Below, piece by piece: positions 9,979 to 19,600 of a DNA stretch of 64,000 nt (position 1 is its first letter; every line of letters begins with the position of its first letter). Source of the DNA: Tateyamaria sp. Alg231-49 (GTDB taxonomy: Bacteria; Pseudomonadota; Alphaproteobacteria; Rhodobacterales; Rhodobacteraceae); contig NZ_FRFA01000006.1 in assembly GCF_900143535.1 (NCBI RefSeq), positions 1 to 64,000 of the forward strand, written 5' to 3'. Made by a program: the position numbers and the translations under genes. The notes beneath the pieces were generated by a model that ran no database searches, was not told where the DNA came from, and worked only from the letters and a program-made list of their open reading frames with translations.

Positions 9979-11047
9979 GACCATTGCAAACTGGCTGAAA
10001 GGCCGGTTTGGCAGAGGTGCGGCCCAAGTAGATCCGCCCACACGCGGGCGAACAATCCATGTGATCATCATTGACGGTACTATGTCGTCTCTTGAGCCAG
10101 GAGACGAGACAAATGCCGGGCTGTTGGCCAACCTGCTTGGCGAGGTCGGTAACGAGGTTTCGCTCTACTACGAACCTGGGTTGCAGTGGTCCGAATGGCG
10201 GCGTGCCGGGGACGTGCTGTTTGGGCGGGGGATCAATCGCCAGATCAGACGCGCCTATGGCTATCTGGCCTCACGCTATCGGCCGGGAGACAAGATCTAC
10301 CTGTTTGGCTATTCGCGCGGCGCTTATGCGGTGCGTTCGCTCGCTGGTATCATTGACCGCGTCGGGCTGTTGCGTAGCGATGCGGCGACCGTGCGCAATG
10401 TTCGTGACGTGTATCGCCACTACGAATGTACGCCAGATGGGGATGCAGCACGCACTTTTGCGCGCAACAATTGTCATGAATCGATTGAGATCGAGATGAT
10501 TGGGGCGTGGGACACTGTGAAGTCACTGGGTCTGAACATGCCCTATTTGTGGCGGCTGAGCGCGCCGCGCCATGCCTTCCACAACCACGCGCTGGGCAAA
10601 TCGGTAAAGCGTGGGTTCCATGCGCTAGCCCGCAATGAGACCCGCGTCGCCTATGCCCCGGTCATGTGGGACACATCAAAGGATTGGGACGGACATCTGG
10701 TGCAAATGTGGTTTCGCGGCACCCATGGTGATGTCGGTGGGCACCTGACCGGTTTCCACGTGGCGCGTCCGCTCTCCAATATTCCGTTCGTGTGGATGCT
10801 GGAGCAGGCAGAAAGCTGTGATTTGCCGCTGCCGCAAGGGTGGTCCGAGGGGATTGTGCAGGATGCCAGTGCGCCTTCCACGGGAACATTTCGTGGGTTT
10901 GGCCGCTGGTTCATCACGCGTAGGCCACGCAAGGTCGGGCTTGATCCGTCGGAACGCGTGCACCCTTCGGTCGCGCAATCACCAGAACCCCAAAGCTGGT
11001 CGGATTGGATGTCAAAGCGGCGGAACCGAGGGGCGGACGCTCTTTGA
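9956..11047 (+). CDS. DUF2235 alpha/beta-hydrolase (Tle1-like phospholipase fold)
   Basis: A 363-residue protein of the DUF2235 family, whose fold is shared with type VI secretion phospholipase effectors of the Tle1 group. The nucleophile elbow is GYSRG with Ser120. A candidate Asp is D186 in GAWDTV, and the His is H257 in WFRGTHGDVGGH. There is no signal peptide and no secretion-system gene in the window, so an effector role is not implied and a housekeeping esterase or lipase is equally possible. The start, with GAAGG just before it, overlaps the CoxL-like gene by 23 bp, suggesting translational coupling. Confidence 0.8.
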   Translation: MMQSRLNRTIANWLKGRFGRGAAQVDPPTRGRTIHVIIIDGTMSSLEPGDETNAGLLANLLGEVGNEVSLYYEPGLQWSEWRRAGDVLFGRGINRQIRRAYGYLASRYRPGDKIYLFGYSRGAYAVRSLAGIIDRVGLLRSDAATVRNVRDVYRHYECTPDGDAARTFARNNCHESIEIEMIGAWDTVKSLGLNMPYLWRLSAPRHAFHNHALGKSVKRGFHALARNETRVAYAPVMWDTSKDWDGHLVQMWFRGTHGDVGGHLTGFHVARPLSNIPFVWMLEQAESCDLPLPQGWSEGIVQDASAPSTGTFRGFGRWFITRRPRKVGLDPSERVHPSVAQSPEPQSWSDWMSKRRNRGADAL

Positions 11048-11058
11048 ACACTGCCTGC

Positions 11059-11076
11059 GGCGTGTTTAAACACGCC
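11059..11076. terminator. Palindromic hairpin between convergent genes
   Basis: GGCGTG-TTTAAA-CACGCC is an 18-bp perfect palindrome lying between the ends of the DUF2235 gene and the thioesterase gene, which converge. No T tract follows on the plus strand; it may act as a bidirectional hairpin terminator. Confidence 0.5.
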
Positions 11077-11090
11077 CGGCCCACCGTCCC

Positions 11091-11570
11091 TTATTTGAGC
11101 TTCATAATGATGCAGGTTGTGGATCCTGTGGCATAGAGCTTGCCATCCTCGACCCCGCGGATTTCGCCCTTCGCCACACCCGTGGAGCGTCCCGAATGAT
11201 CGATTGTCCCGATGCAGTCTATTGTCATCCCCAAAGGGATCCCGCGCGTGATGTTGATCTTGTATTCCAGGGTTGTATAGACCGACCCTGCGGGCACTTT
11301 GGTCATCACGGCGCAGGCCATCGCACTGTCCAAAAGCGTTCCATACCATCCCCCGTGAACCGTACCCATCGGGTTGGTCACATTGAATTCCGGAGTGCCG
11401 CGAAAGGTAACTCTGCCGTCCGAGACGGTATGCAGCCTATAGCCCATCGTGTTTGCAATCGGAGGGCCGGGCAGGGTGCCATTCAGAATTCCTGTCATGA
11501 AATCCAAGCCAGACATGGACAGCAATTCATCCTGGTTCAGCAGGTCGGATGGCGAGGTGGCAATGGGCAT
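11091..11570 (-). CDS. PaaI-type hotdog thioesterase
   Basis: A 159-residue hotdog-fold acyl-CoA thioesterase. The family signature NPMGTVHGGWYGTLLDSAMA (about residues 87-106) contains the conserved Gly-Gly turn and the Asp on the central helix that activates water. The preceding GRVTFRGTPEFNV and the following 'YTTLEYKINITRGI' strands complete the fold. The substrate is unknown; relatives act on aryl or medium-chain acyl-CoAs. It stands alone, convergent with the DUF2235 gene. An inverted repeat 42 bp upstream may be a TetR-type operator. Confidence 0.85.
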   Translation of the reverse strand: MPIATSPSDLLNQDELLSMSGLDFMTGILNGTLPGPPIANTMGYRLHTVSDGRVTFRGTPEFNVTNPMGTVHGGWYGTLLDSAMACAVMTKVPAGSVYTTLEYKINITRGIPLGMTIDCIGTIDHSGRSTGVAKGEIRGVEDGKLYATGSTTCIIMKLK

Positions 11571-11612
11571 TGGGTTCTCCGGCAGGGATCATTGCCGCGA
11601 ACGTATGTCAAT

Positions 11613-11628
11613 TAGACTGACTGGTCTA
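11613..11628. promoter_or_regulatory. Inverted repeat upstream of thioesterase gene
   Basis: TAGAC-TGACTG-GTCTA is a perfect 5-bp inverted repeat with a 6-bp spacer, 42 bp upstream of the thioesterase start codon. The size and symmetry resemble operators of TetR-family repressors. The cognate regulator is not identifiable from the neighbouring genes. Confidence 0.35.
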
Positions 11629-11704
11629 GTGCAGGGCCGCTGAAAGCGGTAGCAGCCTCTGCCTTATGCCCATCACGCGATGTGTCTGCCGAAATTTGGT
11701 TAGA

Positions 11705-12562
11705 TCAGGCCACGTTGCGAATGCTGGCCGCCGGTACAAGACCCAACGCACGGCAAACCTGAAGTGTCAGATCGGGGCGGTTGAGCGTGTAGAAATGGAG
11801 CGCGTCGACCCCTTGGCTGATCAGGTTGTCGCACAAGTCAGCACAATGGGTCAGAGCAAACAGATCGGCGCGATCATCTCGGGTGGCCCGATCGAACGAA
11901 GTGGCGATATCCGCAGGGACGGGTGTACCGCACCGTTTTGCAAAGGACTTGGCGTTGGCCCAGTTGCTGATCGGCAGGATGCCGGGCGTGATGGGGGCGG
12001 TGATCCCGGCATCCGCACAGGCATCGCGAAAGCGCAGGAACGTGTCTGCTTCGAAAAAGAACTGCGTGATCGCCTCGTGTGCGCCCGCGTCGATCTTTGC
12101 TTTCAGCCAGTCGATGTTTTGCGCCATGGACGCCGCGTCCGGGTGACTGTCGGGGTAGGCGCCGACACGAATCTTGAAACCACCGACTTTGCCAAGCGCT
12201 TCGATCAACTCAACGCTGTTTTCAAACCCGTCTTCATGGGGAACAAATTTACCGCCGTTGGCCGCATCTCCACGCAAAGCAACGATATCGTTGATGCCAG
12301 AGGCCTTGTAGCGTTCTGCGACGCGCAGCACTTCGGCGCGGCTTTGATCCGTGCAAGTGAGGTGGGCCGCCACATTCAGTCCAGATGTTTTGCGTAAAGT
12401 TTGTGCAGCTTCCTGCGTGAGTTCACGGGTCGAGCCACCCGCGCCGTAGGTCACAGAAACAAAACGCGGGGAAAGCGGCGTTAGCGATTTGACTGTCTCC
12501 CACAAATGAAAGGACGCATTGAGCGATTTGGGTGGAAAGGTCTCAAAGGACAGGGCGGTCAT
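11705..12562 (-). CDS. metF: 5,10-methylenetetrahydrofolate reductase
   Basis: A 285-residue FAD-dependent TIM-barrel enzyme that reduces methylene-THF to methyl-THF for methionine synthesis. It begins with the FETFPPKS segment that carries the catalytic glutamate, followed by FVSVTYGAGGSTRELT, the folate/FAD-site region LRGDAANGGKF, and 'GAHEAITQFFFEADTFLRF' with the conserved TQFFF. The length is close to the E. coli enzyme (296). It is divergent from metR across 91 bp that contain a MetR-type box, so MetR activation with homocysteine as co-effector is expected. Confidence 0.95.
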   Translation of the reverse strand: MTALSFETFPPKSLNASFHLWETVKSLTPLSPRFVSVTYGAGGSTRELTQEAAQTLRKTSGLNVAAHLTCTDQSRAEVLRVAERYKASGINDIVALRGDAANGGKFVPHEDGFENSVELIEALGKVGGFKIRVGAYPDSHPDAASMAQNIDWLKAKIDAGAHEAITQFFFEADTFLRFRDACADAGITAPITPGILPISNWANAKSFAKRCGTPVPADIATSFDRATRDDRADLFALTHCADLCDNLISQGVDALHFYTLNRPDLTLQVCRALGLVPAASIRNVA

Positions 12563-12612
12563 TGGATTAGCCTCCTCGGCGGGTTGCGTCCAGTATGACC
12601 AGAGCGGTATGA

Positions 12613-12625
12613 TGAAGCAAATTCA
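12613..12625. promoter_or_regulatory. MetR-type binding site in the metF-metR gap
   Basis: TGAAGCAAATTCA matches the published MetR consensus TGAA-N5-TTCA exactly and extends by one pair to ATGAA-N5-TTCAT. It lies in the divergent promoter region, 50 bp from the metF start and 28 bp before the metR ATG. The likely roles are activation of metF and autoregulation of metR. Confidence 0.7.
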
Positions 12626-12653
12626 TAACTCTCATCATTAACATGAGGTACGT

Positions 12654-13559
12654 ATGCATATCGAGTTCCGCCATCTGCGCACAATCAAGGCCATTCACGA
12701 GGCCGGTGGGCTGGCGCGTGCGGCGGATCAGTTGCACATCACGCAGTCTGCATTGAGCCATCAGGTCAAAGGGCTTGAGGATCAGGCAGGGGTGGAACTG
12801 TTTGTGCGCCGCTCCAAACCGCTGAAGCTTTCGGCGGCGGGCATGCGTCTTTTACGCCTTGCCGAACAGGTGTTGCCGCAGGTCGAGGCGTTGCAGGCTG
12901 AGTTTACATCCTTGCGCGATGGCTCCTCCGGGCGTTTGCACATCGCGATTGAGTGCCACGCATGTTTCGAGTGGTTGTTTCCGGTGCTTGAGCAATTTCG
13001 CCGCACATGGCCGGATGTAGATGTGGACATCCGTCCCGGTCTGGCCTTTGACGCGCTTCCGGCGCTGATGAAGGAAGAGGTGGATCTGGTTGTGTCCTCT
13101 GACCCTGAGGATCTTCCGGGGGTGGAGTTTGTAGAACTGTTTGATTACGCACCAGTTTTTGTGGCGGCCTCGACGCATCCTCTCGCGAAAAAGGCGTTCA
13201 TTGACGCTGAGGATTTCCGCGAGCAGACGTTGATCACTTATCCGGTCGAACGCACCCGTCTGGATGTGTTCAGTCAGTTGCTGATCCCGGCCAAGGTGGA
13301 ACCCGCGGCGGTGCGCCAAGCTGAGTTGACGGCCGTCATCCTGTTGCTTGTCGCTTCAAACCGCGGTGTGTCCGTGCTGCCCGACTGGGTGGTGCGCGAG
13401 GTGAAGTATTCGAACGATTATGTCACCCGTCCTTTGACCAAGTCAGGGTTGACCCGACGCCTTTATGCGGCCGTTCGGTCCGAGGAGCGTGACAAGCCTT
13501 ACATGCAAAAACTGATCGAATTGGCCCGGATCGAGGCGCGCAAGCTTCAAAACGTGTGA
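12654..13559 (+). CDS. metR: LysR-family regulator MetR
   Basis: A 301-residue LysR-type transcription factor. The N-terminal winged helix-turn-helix spans about residues 3-62 (FRHLRTIKAIHEAGGLARAA, QSALSHQVKGLE). A substrate-binding-like effector domain follows from about residue 90, starting with the GRLHIAIECHACFEWL segment that is typical of MetR proteins. The pairing with metF and the MetR box in between support the assignment. GAGG lies 5 nt before the ATG. The gene ends 2 bp from the convergent oxidoreductase gene. Confidence 0.9.
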   Translation: MHIEFRHLRTIKAIHEAGGLARAADQLHITQSALSHQVKGLEDQAGVELFVRRSKPLKLSAAGMRLLRLAEQVLPQVEALQAEFTSLRDGSSGRLHIAIECHACFEWLFPVLEQFRRTWPDVDVDIRPGLAFDALPALMKEEVDLVVSSDPEDLPGVEFVELFDYAPVFVAASTHPLAKKAFIDAEDFREQTLITYPVERTRLDVFSQLLIPAKVEPAAVRQAELTAVILLLVASNRGVSVLPDWVVREVKYSNDYVTRPLTKSGLTRRLYAAVRSEERDKPYMQKLIELARIEARKLQNV

Positions 13560-13561
13560 CG

Positions 13562-14599
13562 TCAGACGAGTTTGACGATCAGTTTGCCAAGGTTTTTGCC
13601 TTCCAGCAGGCCGATGAACGCGTCCGGTGCGTTTTCCAGCCCTTCTGTGATATCTTCGATGTACTTGATCTGGCCATTCAGCACCTTTGGCGCAACGTCC
13701 TGAATGAACTCGGGCAGGCGGTGGAAAAAGTCTGAGATAATAAAGCCTTGCACGCTGAGGTGGTTCACGAGGATTCCACGCCAGAGAGCGGGCACAGTCA
13801 TTGTCGCTTCTGCTCCCGCGCCAAGGCCGCCCGCGTTGTACCATGATATCATTCCGCAGACCGGCACGCGGCCATAGGCGTTCATCAAGGGCATCACGGC
13901 CTCAAGCACTTTGCCCCCTACATTTTCAAAGTAGATATCGACGCCATTGGGGCAGGCGTCGCTGAGCGCTGCGCGCAAGGATTTAGCATCCGGATAGGCG
14001 CGGTGGTCAAGGCAGGCGTCAAAGCCAAAGGTGTCTGTGGCAAGTGCGCATTTATCTGCGCCGCCTGCGATGCCAACGGCGCGCAGGCCTAGTGACTTGG
14101 CAAGTTGCCCGACCATAGACCCGACAGGTCCGGTGGCGGCGGCCACGACCAATGTCTCGCCTGCCTTGGGCCGTCCGTATTCCATCAAACCGTGCCAGCC
14201 GGTAAAACCCGGCATGCCCAAAACCCCAAGCGTCGCGGTCAGGGGCGCTACGTTTGGGTCCAACTTGCGCAGGGCCTTGGCGGGTTGCACGGCGTGGCTT
14301 GCCCAGCCGAACATGCCAAGGGCGAAGTCGCCGGCGCTCCAGCCTTCCGCATTGCTGGCGATCACCTCGCCAACGCCACCTGCGCCCATTGTTTCACCGA
14401 TTTGAGTGGCCGCGGTGTAAGATTTGCCCGCATCCATGCGACCGCGCATGTAAGGGTCGAGTGACATGTAGTGGACGCGCACAACGACTTCGCCGGGGCC
14501 CGGATCAGGAATGGGGGCAGTTTCAAAAGCGAAATTGTCGAGTGTCGGCGCACCAGTCGGGCGGCTGGCCAGCGTGATGTACTGCATCTGGTCCGTCAT
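13562..14599 (-). CDS. NADP-dependent oxidoreductase, zinc-free MDR family (CurA-like)
   Basis: A 345-residue medium-chain dehydrogenase/reductase without the catalytic-zinc ligands. This places it with leukotriene B4 dehydrogenase and curcumin/dihydrocurcumin reductases, which reduce activated C=C bonds. The N-terminal half has MSLDPYMRGRM, the family fingerprint. The Rossmann part has VVAAATGPVGSMVGQLAK and a later FENVGGKVLEAVMP segment. The start at 14599 is used because AAGGAATGAG precedes it and the protein then begins in the usual place; the upstream open frame runs antisense to the inositol monophosphatase region. The start region faces that gene divergently. Confidence 0.88.
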   Translation of the reverse strand: MTDQMQYITLASRPTGAPTLDNFAFETAPIPDPGPGEVVVRVHYMSLDPYMRGRMDAGKSYTAATQIGETMGAGGVGEVIASNAEGWSAGDFALGMFGWASHAVQPAKALRKLDPNVAPLTATLGVLGMPGFTGWHGLMEYGRPKAGETLVVAAATGPVGSMVGQLAKSLGLRAVGIAGGADKCALATDTFGFDACLDHRAYPDAKSLRAALSDACPNGVDIYFENVGGKVLEAVMPLMNAYGRVPVCGMISWYNAGGLGAGAEATMTVPALWRGILVNHLSVQGFIISDFFHRLPEFIQDVAPKVLNGQIKYIEDITEGLENAPDAFIGLLEGKNLGKLIVKLV

Positions 14600-14726
14600 C
14601 TTTGTCTCATTCCTTGTGGTTGAAGGCGTGAACCCGAACGTGCAGGGTCGCGTGCCCCTTGGCAAGGTAGCACATGCGGCGTATAGCGCAGCCTTTGATC
14701 CCATCATCCCGTTTCGGAGCACCCCA

Positions 14727-15512
14727 ATGGCCGCCAGCGCAAACCTGAACATCATGATCAAAGCCGCGCGCAAAGCGGGTCGGTCACTGGCCAAGGACTT
14801 TCGCGAGGTCGAGAACCTGCAAGTGTCGATGAAGGGGGCCGGTGATTTCGTCTCCAAGGCCGATCTGGCGGCCGAAGCGATCATCAAGGAAGAATTGCGC
14901 ACGGCTCGACCCACCTATGGCTGGTTGGCCGAAGAAGGCGGTGAAGAGCCGGGCGAAGACCCCACCCGCCGCTGGATCGTGGATCCGCTGGATGGCACCA
15001 CGAACTTTTTGCACGGGCTGCCCCACTGGGCTGTGTCTATTGCGCTTGAACACAAAGGACAGGTTGTGGCCGGGGTCGTGTATGATCCGGCCAAGGACGA
15101 ACTGTTCTTTGCTGAAAAAGGGCAGGGCGCTTTCATGAACGACACCCGTTTGCGGGTGTCCGGACGTTCCAAGATGATCGAGGGGCTGTTTTCGACCGGC
15201 TTGCCGTTTGGGGGCCGCTCTGATCTCCCGGAAACCCTGCAGGAACTGGCCCGCCTGATGCCGGTTTGCTCCGGCGTTCGCCGGTTTGGCGCCGCTGCGC
15301 TCGACTTGGCCTATGTGGCCGCAGGTCGTTATGATGGGTATTGGGAACGTCGTCTGAATGCTTGGGACATTGCCGCAGGTCTGCTGATCGTGAAAGAAGC
15401 GGGCGCGTTTGCCGAGCCGTTGACACCCGGCAACGACATTCTGGAAGATGGCGAGATCATTTGCGCCAACGAGCCGATGTTTCCACAACTCGCAAAGATC
15501 ATTCGCGCCTAG
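14727..15512 (+). CDS. Inositol monophosphatase family protein
   Basis: A 261-residue magnesium-dependent phosphatase (SuhB/IMPase family). Metal site 1 is visible in the EEGGEE motif and WIVDPLDGTTNF (about residues 88-99). The second signature, AWDIAAGLLIVKEAGA, is near residues 210-225. It probably hydrolyses myo-inositol-1-phosphate or a related sugar phosphate; the proteobacterial homologue SuhB also binds RNA polymerase. The start beginning MAASANLNIMIKAARKAG matches the family, and the upstream open frame overlaps the divergent gene. Its stop overlaps the convergent GFA gene by 4 bp. Confidence 0.9.
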   Translation: MAASANLNIMIKAARKAGRSLAKDFREVENLQVSMKGAGDFVSKADLAAEAIIKEELRTARPTYGWLAEEGGEEPGEDPTRRWIVDPLDGTTNFLHGLPHWAVSIALEHKGQVVAGVVYDPAKDELFFAEKGQGAFMNDTRLRVSGRSKMIEGLFSTGLPFGGRSDLPETLQELARLMPVCSGVRRFGAAALDLAYVAAGRYDGYWERRLNAWDIAAGLLIVKEAGAFAEPLTPGNDILEDGEIICANEPMFPQLAKIIRA

Positions 15513-15871
15513 GGTTTGCCATCTGACGGGTGATTGATCCCGTCTGTCCACGGGATCGGTTCGTGTTCCGCAGGATTCACGCCCTCAAGCGTGCCCATGT
15601 TTACCCCGATGTGGTCAGGGTTGGCCCGCTGGTTGTGGTACATGTAAATGCCGCAGATTTTGCAAAAGTGATGCCGCGCCGTTTGCGTGCCCCATTGATA
15701 TAACGTCAGCGTGTCCGTGCCTTGCACAACGCGAACATCGCCCTTCCGGGCGACAACAGCCGGTGCTGCACGACGGCGGCAGAACGAGCAGGTGCAGCGT
15801 CCGGCGGTCTCCAGCCCGTCGAGCAACGTCACCTCAAGGACGACGGCGCCGCAATGACAGGACGCTTTCAT
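15509..15871 (-). CDS. GFA family protein (CENP-V/Gfa-like zinc protein)
   Basis: A 120-residue small zinc-binding beta protein of the glutathione-dependent formaldehyde-activating enzyme family. Cysteine ligands are seen in SCHCGAV, RCTCSFCRRR and CKICGIY. Family members were named for formaldehyde-glutathione adduct formation, but most have no proven activity. Its start overlaps the rhomboid stop by 4 bp (ATGA), indicating a two-gene operon with translational coupling. Confidence 0.88.
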   Translation of the reverse strand: MKASCHCGAVVLEVTLLDGLETAGRCTCSFCRRRAAPAVVARKGDVRVVQGTDTLTLYQWGTQTARHHFCKICGIYMYHNQRANPDHIGVNMGTLEGVNPAEHEPIPWTDGINHPSDGKP

Positions 15872-16602
15872 CGGCGTACCTTTGGGATGCGGGAGGATGC
15901 GTAAACCGCCTCAGGATGGGGCGGATGTCCATGGGTACGCCGCCAGAACCCGACCCCGCCGCGTCTGAGCCACAGGGGCAGTGTCAGCACCAGCCCGGCC
16001 ACAAATCCACCTGCATGTGCCCAGTAAGCGACCCCGCCCGCCGACACGTCAGTGCCGATGCCGCCCACGAATTGCATTCCGAACCACACCGCCAGCATGA
16101 TCCATGCGGGGATCGGAAAGATGCGGATGAAGATGATAAGGATCAGCAATATGTCCACGCGCGCCTTGGGAAAGAGCAACAGGTAGCTGCCCATAACCCC
16201 TGCGATGGCTCCTGAGGCGCCAACGGTTGGAATGTCCGATCCGGGGGCGGAGATCACCTGTATCAAACCCGCCGCGATCCCGGCGATGAGATAGAAGATG
16301 AGGAAGGGGATATGTCCCATCTCATCTTCGATATTGTCCCCGAAAATCCACAAAAACAGCATGTTACCGATCAAGTGCATCCACCCACCATGCAGGAACA
16401 TGGAACTGATCAGGGTGCCGAATCTATCACCAGCGCTGATCTGTTTAGGGATTGCTCCGTACCCATCGAAGAACACCTCCAGCGCCAACGGATTGTTTAA
16501 AAGGGCCACATAGCTGAGAAAGATGCCAATATTGGCAGCCATCAGCATGTAGGTCACATATGGAATACGCCCCGACGGGTTATGATCACGGATTGGAAAC
16601 AT
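15868..16602 (-). CDS. Rhomboid-family intramembrane serine protease
   Basis: A 244-residue polytopic membrane protein with about six spans. The catalytic serine is in the GASGAIAG motif, and the catalytic histidine is in AHAGGFVAGL on the last helix; the amphipathic loop 1 and MHLIGNMLFLW segment are also present. It would cleave substrates inside the inner membrane. The ATG at 16602 (MFPIRDHNPSG) matches the usual N-terminus; a GTG two codons earlier is possible. The C-terminal tail is short and basic. The gene is translationally coupled to the GFA gene. Confidence 0.9.
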   Translation of the reverse strand: MFPIRDHNPSGRIPYVTYMLMAANIGIFLSYVALLNNPLALEVFFDGYGAIPKQISAGDRFGTLISSMFLHGGWMHLIGNMLFLWIFGDNIEDEMGHIPFLIFYLIAGIAAGLIQVISAPGSDIPTVGASGAIAGVMGSYLLLFPKARVDILLILIIFIRIFPIPAWIMLAVWFGMQFVGGIGTDVSAGGVAYWAHAGGFVAGLVLTLPLWLRRGGVGFWRRTHGHPPHPEAVYASSRIPKVRR

Positions 16603-16680
16603 CCGCACACAGTTGGTCGGGGCGCGCAGCGCGTCAAGGGCAGAGACGGAGCCCTTGACGGTTTCCTTGCCCTTTTTCAG

Positions 16681-19600
16681 TCAGCTCGCAGCGCCCAGGA
16701 GGGCAGTATTACCGCCTGAGGCGGTGACATCAACGCAGACGTGCCGTTCAACGGTGGCGTGGGCGCGATCAGGCATCCCTGCGATCAGCGGTATGATCGG
16801 ACCCGGGCGCGCCGCAAGATCGCATTCGAGCGCTCGCGCGGTTGCCACGTCTCCCCACCAAATCACGCCACCATAAGCGGGGCCCGATGTCAGCGCTCCG
16901 TCTGGAATGGCACCGCTCGCTTGAACGGGGGCGCCGCCCAGGGACGCGACGGCATCTGCTTGCGCGGCCGCAGTTTCTACACCTGGACCGGCGCACAGGA
17001 TTGCGGGGCGGCTTGCGTGGCTCAGCACATTTGACTCGCCCGTAGGGCCGGGCAGAGGGGTGCTGTTCAGAGGTTCGTTGGGCTGATTTGTAAGAACGGG
17101 TAACGGGGCCTCCGCGTCCCATGATCCCGCCCCAGGCGCAGGCTGCGTGCGCCGGAAGCGCAATAGGTAGTCAGGTCCGCCCGCCTTTGGGCCCGTGCCT
17201 GAAAGCCCAACACCGCCAAAGGGTTGGGAGCCTACGATCGCACCAATCTGGTTGCGATTGACGTAGACATTTCCCGCCTTAATCCGGTCCGAAACATGCT
17301 GCACACGGTCATCGATCCGACTGTGTAGTCCAAAGGTCAGCCCATATCCGCTGGCATTGATGTCGTCGATCACTGCGTCCAGTTCGCTAGCCTCAAAGGT
17401 CGCCAGATGCAGGACAGGGCCAAAGACTTCACGCTCCAGATCCGCGATCCCATGAACCTTGATCAGGGCAGGGGCGACAAATGTGCCTGAGGTGGGCGTT
17501 TTGAGGCGATGTAGCAGGCGCCCCTCTTGCGTGGCGGTCGCGATATGGGCCTCAATCCCTGCACGTGCCACCTCATCAATGACCGGTCCAACATCTGTTG
17601 CAAGGGTCCATGGGTTGCCCACGTTCAGCGCCTCCATTGCGCCAATCAGCATTTCGGTGAAGGCAGGGGCAATGTCGGCCTGAACATAGAGACAGCGCAG
17701 GGCCGAACAGCGTTGCCCGGCCGATTGGAACGCGCTTTCGATCACGCTGCGTACTGCCTGTTCGGGCAGGGCAGTGCTGTCCACGATCATGGCGTTCAAC
17801 CCACCTGTTTCAGCAATCAGTGGTGTGCCAGGGGCCGCGTGTTCAGCGAGGCTCGCCCTGATGCGCAAAGCTGTTTCGGTTGACCCGGTAAAGGCGACAC
17901 CGCTCGCACCTCCATGTGCCGTGAGGGCCCCACCCAGCTCTCCATCTCCCGGCAGCAGTTGCAGGGCTGAGACCGGAACGCCCGCCTGATGCATCAGAGA
18001 AACGCCCAGGTGCGCGATCAGTGGGGTTTGCTCAGCGGGCTTGGCCAGAACAGCGTTCCCTGCGGCAAGAGCCGCAGCGATCTGGCCCGTGAAGATCGCC
18101 AATGGGAAATTCCACGGCGAAATACAAACGAACGTGCCAGCTGGGGCCTCGCGATTGGCTTGGGTCGCGTAATAGCGCAAGAAATCCACCGCTTCGCGCA
18201 ATTCAGCGACGGCATCCATCAGTGTCTTGCCGGCCTCGCGTGCCAGAAGTGCAAATATCTCGCCGAACCGTTCTTCGTAGAGATCAGCGGCTGCGTTCAG
18301 GATGCGCGCCCGCTCGGGTGCTGTGGCCGCCCATGGTGTTGCATCCTGAAAGGCGCGGGCCGCCATGTCTGGGGTTGCAACGGTGACGCTGCCGACGGTG
18401 TCATCCGAGTCGGCCGGGTTTACAACAGCCCGCGACGTGCCGTCCGCTGACATGACTGTGAGTGGCATAGCCTTCCAATGATGCGTTGCATGTCCATCTC
18501 GGGCCGCATTGATCTGTGCCAGGGTTTCCACATTCGTGATGTCAAAACCGCGCGAGTTGGGCCGCTCTGGCAAGAACAGGGCTGGTCCGTCAGGTATTGT
18601 CACGACGCTGTCGCTTAGCGCGTCAAAGGGATCGGCGGCCACGACCTCGGGCAGAACACTGTCGTCGACGATCTGGTTCACAAAGCTGGAGTTGGCGCCG
18701 TTTTCCAAAAGCCTGCGTACGAGATAAGCAAGCAGGTCGCGATGCGCGCCGACCGGTGCGTAAATACGGCAGCGCGTGCCACGCCCGCGCAACACGATGT
18801 TATGCAGAGCCTCGCCCATTCCGTGGAGGCGTTGGAATTCATAAGGCTGGTCGCCAGCCATATGCAGGATTGCCGCAACGGTGTGGGCGTTATGGGTCGC
18901 AAATTGCGGGTAAATGCGGTCGGTCATGCCCAGCAAGCTGCGCGCATTCGCGATGTAGGAGACGTCCGTCGCAGCCTTGCGCGTGAAGACGGGAAACCCT
19001 TCGACCCCTTCGACCTGGGCCCGCTTGATCTCGGTATCCCAATAGGCGCCTTTGACCAGCCGCACCATGATCCGGCGGTCATGCCGTTGTGCCATGTGAT
19101 GGAGCGTATCGATCACCGTGCCTGCACGTGGTCCATAGGCTTGAACAACGATCCCGAACCCGTCCCAGCCCGCCAAGGCATCGTCCCCGAGCACTGCATC
19201 GATCACTTCGAGGCTAAGCGAGAGGCGGTCTGCTTCCTCCGCATCCACGTTGAGGCCCATGCCAGCGGATTTCGCCAGCAACGCAAGGGAACGCAAACGC
19301 GGGACCAGATCGCGCAGAACGGCCTCTTCCTGTGCGCGTTCATAGCGCGGATGCAGGGCCGACAGTTTCACCGAAATCCCAGGGTTTTCGCGGATGTCGT
19401 CGCGAATACAGGCCCGCGCAATCGCCGAAATCGCGCGCGAGTACGACAAGTGATAACGCCGCGCATCCGCTTCGGTCAGCGCGGCCTCTCCCAGCATGTC
19501 GTAGGAATAGGTGAACCCTTTGGCCTCCATCCCTGCCGCGCGGTCCATGGCGGCATCGATGTCTTCGCCCAACACAAACTGGCGGCCCATTTCCTTCATG

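Noticed and set aside
9956-11047. Type VI secretion effector call for the DUF2235 protein
   Set aside because: The fold is shared with Tle1, but no T6SS, PAAR, VgrG or immunity gene is present, so only the hydrolase fold is claimed.
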